This document shows positions 7,332 through 8,838 of a stretch of 8,838 nt of DNA, piece by piece. Made by a program: the position numbers and the translations under genes. Numbering within the stretch: the first letter of the stretch is position 1; each line of letters starts with the position of its first letter. Source of the stretch: Dehalococcoidales bacterium (GTDB lineage Bacteria > Chloroflexota > Dehalococcoidia > Dehalococcoidales > UBA2162); assembly GCA_020354275.1 (NCBI GenBank), contig CP070645.1, forward strand, positions 1,023,238-1,032,075, given 5' to 3'. Under the pieces are notes generated by a model, which saw only the letters and a list, made by a program, of their open reading frames with translations, did not search any database and was not told the DNA's origin.

Positions 7332-7489
7332 CGGCTATATCGCCCTGTATAATAAATTAGGAGTTGACCACCTACCAAATCACTCACTCCCGGTACCCCA
7401 AAACAGACAGTATCAACCCAAAATAACACCGCTATCGTTTCAGTAATGATGCCTTTAGCAATCAGAGAGGTGGATAACTGGGGTACCAT
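7328..7489 (-). CDS. Possible 53-aa ORF coupled to hypF
   Basis: An ATG at 7489 opens a frame of 53 codons whose TGA overlaps the hypF ATG as ATGA, the classic arrangement for translational coupling. An AGGA sits 5 nt before the ATG, and an in-frame TAG directly before the ATG fixes the start. The product is moderately hydrophobic (ITETIAVLFWVDTVCFGVPG in its middle) and matches no family I know. A -10/-35 pair (TATAAC, TTGTTA) lies just upstream on this strand. In favour: position, overlap and weak SD of hypF. Against: 53 codons can easily arise by chance, and another candidate promoter lies inside it. It could equally be untranslated leader of hypF. Confidence 0.25.
   Translation of the reverse strand: MVPQLSTSLIAKGIITETIAVLFWVDTVCFGVPGVSDLVGGQLLIYYTGRYSR
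7349..7378 (-). promoter_or_regulatory. Candidate hyp operon promoter, proximal
   Basis: On the - strand, TTGGTA (7378-7373) and TATTAT (7354-7349) are separated by 18 nt, giving a start about 11 nt before the hypF ATG. The match to the sigma-70 consensus is fair only. Confidence 0.25.
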
Positions 7490-7500
7490 CTATTTCCTGG

Positions 7501-7528
7501 GTTATAACGAACCAGCTTCAATTAACAA
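7501..7528 (-). promoter_or_regulatory. Candidate hyp operon promoter, distal
   Basis: On the - strand, TTGTTA (7528-7523) and TATAAC (7506-7501) are 16 nt apart. The -10 matches consensus at 5 of 6 bases and the -35 at 4 of 6. Initiation near 7494 would give a very short leader for the 53-aa ORF and then run into hypF. It is a better match than the proximal candidate but unproven. Confidence 0.35.
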
Positions 7529-7599
7529 ACCTGGGCTGTAATTCTGCTTGACCGAAATTTTTAATATTTTCCTCTATGCAATTAAATGATATCACGGAA

Positions 7600-7643
7600 C
7601 CTAGCTTCCAGGCAATGACGAAGCCTAGCCCCAGGCCTTGACG
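7600..7643. repeat. Imperfect tandem direct repeat, two units
   Basis: The first unit (7600-7620) and second unit (7624-7643) share CCTAGC, then CCAGGC, then TGACG, in the same order and almost the same spacing (period 24 nt, one base shorter in the second unit). The second copy can also fold (AAGCCT with AGGCCTT, one bulge, 7621-7641). Possible roles are paired regulator-binding sites for the hyp operon or a decayed repeat element; the sequence does not decide. Confidence 0.5.
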
Positions 7644-7711
7644 GGAACTATACAAAGCACTAACACTATGACAACAATCATGTCTGGTAAACACCGTTAT
7701 ACTGAAACCGG

Positions 7712-7720
7712 GGAAGGAGG
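7712..7720 (+). promoter_or_regulatory. Strong Shine-Dalgarno site of the 30-aa ORF
   Basis: GGAAGGAGG contains the full anti-SD complement AAGGAGG and sits 6 nt before an ATG. It is the strongest ribosome-binding site in the window, yet it precedes only a 30-codon frame. Confidence 0.6.
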
Positions 7721-7726
7721 GTTGTT

Positions 7727-7819
7727 ATGGCTGACGACATTGAGATCAAAGTATCAAAGTCTCAGCAGCCATTTCGCCAGAGACGGCACGTTGGAAACAC
7801 CGTAATCGGTGATATGTGA
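7727..7819 (+). CDS. Small ORF, 30 aa, unknown function
   Basis: The frame begins MADDIEIKVSK, is acidic at the start and basic in the middle (FRQRRH), and ends VIGDM. It has no membrane segment, no signal peptide and no family that I recognise. The case for translation is the near-ideal Shine-Dalgarno site 6 nt upstream and a possible -10 (TATACT, 7698-7703). Its TGA ends one base before the stop codon of the convergent protease gene, and both stops lie in one hairpin. After the stop the frame closes again within 14 codons, so it does not look like the front of a longer gene with one point mutation. It could be a genuine small protein, a decayed gene start, or chance. Confidence 0.45.
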   Translation: MADDIEIKVSKSQQPFRQRRHVGNTVIGDM

Positions 7820-7825
7820 TTACGG
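7800..7825. terminator. Perfect hairpin spanning two convergent stop codons
   Basis: CCGTAATC (7800-7807) and GATTACGG (7818-7825) are perfect reverse complements around a 10 nt loop, and a G-U pair can extend the stem. The stem-loop contains the TGA of the 30-aa ORF and the TAA of the protease gene. No T-run follows on either strand (the - strand continues TGTTTCC), so it may stabilise 3' ends or act as a weak two-way terminator. Confidence 0.45.
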
Positions 7826-8838
7826 GAGGTTGCGGGAAGAGTAACCAATTTGCGCCATTGACCCGACAGCATCCACAATCCCTTTATCCACACTACTAAT
7901 GCAGGCCTGCCGGCAGCCAGCCTCTATGGCTGCTCTCACCTCATCATTCAGTCTGCCGTTGCCGTTGGTATCACGGGCAATATCGAAGAGCAATGCCGCC
8001 AGACCACTGACATAAGCTGTGGCAAATGAAGTACCGCTTTTATAGCCATAGCTATTTTCAGGTAAAGTTGAATATATATTAAATCCCGGAGCAGCAACGT
8101 CCACCCAGTCACCGTTGTTGGAAAGCGGAGCCAGGGTATCATCCTGCCTGGTAGCAGCAACAGCCACACAGTTTTCGTAGCAGGCAGGATAGGCCGGTTG
8201 CCCGCCACCGTAATTTCCTGCCGCAGCTACTACCACCACACCGCTTGCCCAGGCATAATCCACGGCCTTTTCCAGTTTCAACGAGGGCTGGGAGAGCTCA
8301 AGGCTGATATTGATAACTCTGGCCCCGTTATCTACCGCCCAGATGATGCCTTTGGCTACTGCGTCTGCCTGACAAATACCGTTATAATCAGCCACCTTCA
8401 CATTCATTAAGCGGGCTTCCGGGGCCAGCCCGGCAACGCCCAGGTTGTTGTTGCTGCTGGAAACCACAATCCCGGCGATATGAGTGCCATGACCGTTCAA
8501 ATCCTGCGTCGTTGAGCTACTGGTGAAATTAACTTCCGCCACAACCTTGCCCTTAAGTTCTTCATGATTGCTGTCGATACCGGTATCAACAATGGCCACC
8601 ATGGTCTCAGGTCGTCCTGAAGTGAGCTGCCACAGGCCGGATACCCGTATTCTACTCAATGCCCACTGTTCAGGGAAATAGGGGTCATTCAAAATTGACT
8701 GCTCAAAAGAGTTGACCGGCACAGAATATCGAGCACCCGCACCGGTTGCGGCAATATCACTCTCATACTGGGTTTCATTATCCGTTTTACCCGGGGGATA
8801 TGGCCCAGTTACCACTTCGGAAGTATAATCTGAGGCTC
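7820..8838 (-). CDS. Subtilisin-like serine protease (S8), N-terminus beyond the window
   Basis: This is an endopeptidase of the subtilase family, thermitase/subtilisin type, probably secreted. The triad is intact: Asp in AIVDTGID (codon 8587-8585), His in NGHGTHIAG (8490-8488) and Ser in GTSFATAYVSG (8029-8027). The oxyanion Asn is in AAAGN (8215-8213). The segment NDPYFPEQWALSRI before the catalytic domain is the usual junction between propeptide and mature enzyme. The frame is open to the right edge, so the true start, signal peptide and most of any inhibitor propeptide lie outside; a GTG at 8815 is in frame but has no reason to be the start. Near the C-terminus is DTNGNGRLNDE (7972-7940), which resembles a Ca-binding loop, followed by a Cys pair (GCRQAC); another pair is in YPACYENC. 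These would suit an extracellular, disulfide- and Ca-stabilised enzyme. It has no evident functional tie to the hyp genes. Confidence 0.93.
   Translation of the reverse strand, partial: ASDYTSEVVTGPYPPGKTDNETQYESDIAATGAGARYSVPVNSFEQSILNDPYFPEQWALSRIRVSGLWQLTSGRPETMVAIVDTGIDSNHEELKGKVVAEVNFTSSSTTQDLNGHGTHIAGIVVSSSNNNLGVAGLAPEARLMNVKVADYNGICQADAVAKGIIWAVDNGARVINISLELSQPSLKLEKAVDYAWASGVVVVAAAGNYGGGQPAYPACYENCVAVAATRQDDTLAPLSNNGDWVDVAAPGFNIYSTLPENSYGYKSGTSFATAYVSGLAALLFDIARDTNGNGRLNDEVRAAIEAGCRQACISSVDKGIVDAVGSMAQIGYSSRNLP

Larger units (their letters stand above)
7490..7726. other. Gene-free spacer between hypF leader and the 30-aa ORF
   Basis: About 240 nt without a convincing gene. It holds the distal hyp promoter candidate (7501-7528), an AT-rich patch (about 7554-7594), the imperfect tandem repeat at 7600-7643 and a -10-like TATACT at 7698-7703 that could serve the 30-aa ORF but has no good -35 box. 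I see no tRNA or recognisable riboswitch. Confidence 0.5.

Noticed and set aside
7446..7541. 31-codon + strand frame in the spacer upstream of hypF
   Set aside because: No ribosome-binding site precedes its ATG, it lies opposite the better-supported 53-aa frame, and nothing in its sequence is recognisable.
8813..8815. GTG at 8815 as the start of the protease
   Set aside because: The frame continues upstream without a stop to the window edge, and an S8 protease of this type should have a signal peptide and propeptide before this point.

Overview
The window reads as chromosomal DNA of an anaerobic or facultative bacterium that uses [NiFe] hydrogenase. Base composition is balanced, and TTG and GTG start codons occur beside ATG. 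The gene style (receiver-only regulators starting MAKK, a six-helix redox-type sensor kinase, a compact hyp operon) would fit Chloroflexota of the Dehalococcoidia type. That placement is a weak inference, because no taxonomic marker gene is present.

Region 1 (1-2561, + strand) is a signalling module. It holds a membrane histidine kinase with a RegB/PrrB-type GGxxNPF quinone-site motif, followed by two receiver-only response regulators of equal length (132 aa each). The first regulator is preceded by a perfect extended -10 element, so the pair may be transcribed apart from the kinase as well as with it.

Region 2 (2664-7331, - strand) is a tight operon in the order hypF-hypC-hypD-hypE (2 nt gap, 15 nt gap, 11 nt overlap). 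HypF makes a thiocarbamoyl group on the C-terminal Cys of HypE, HypE dehydrates it to thiocyanate, and the HypC-HypD complex assembles the Fe(CN)2CO unit for the hydrogenase large subunit. All the key residues of these four proteins are visible. HypA, HypB, the maturation protease and the hydrogenase itself are not in the window. A possible 53-aa ORF just upstream of hypF overlaps it by ATGA.

Region 3 (7332-7819) is the spacer upstream of hypF. It has candidate promoters on the - strand, an imperfect tandem repeat and an AT-rich patch. It also has a 30-codon + strand ORF with an excellent Shine-Dalgarno sequence, which ends exactly where the next gene ends.

Region 4 (7820-8838, - strand) is the C-terminal part of a subtilisin-like (S8) serine protease with an intact catalytic triad and a predicted Ca-binding loop. 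Its start lies beyond the right edge.

The most interesting reading is that a quinone- or redox-sensing kinase sits next to hydrogenase assembly genes but signals through regulators that lack DNA-binding domains. I see no CRISPR array, tRNA, rRNA, insertion sequence or phage gene, and no clear new multi-gene system. The novelty candidates are the two small ORFs and the repeat in region 3.
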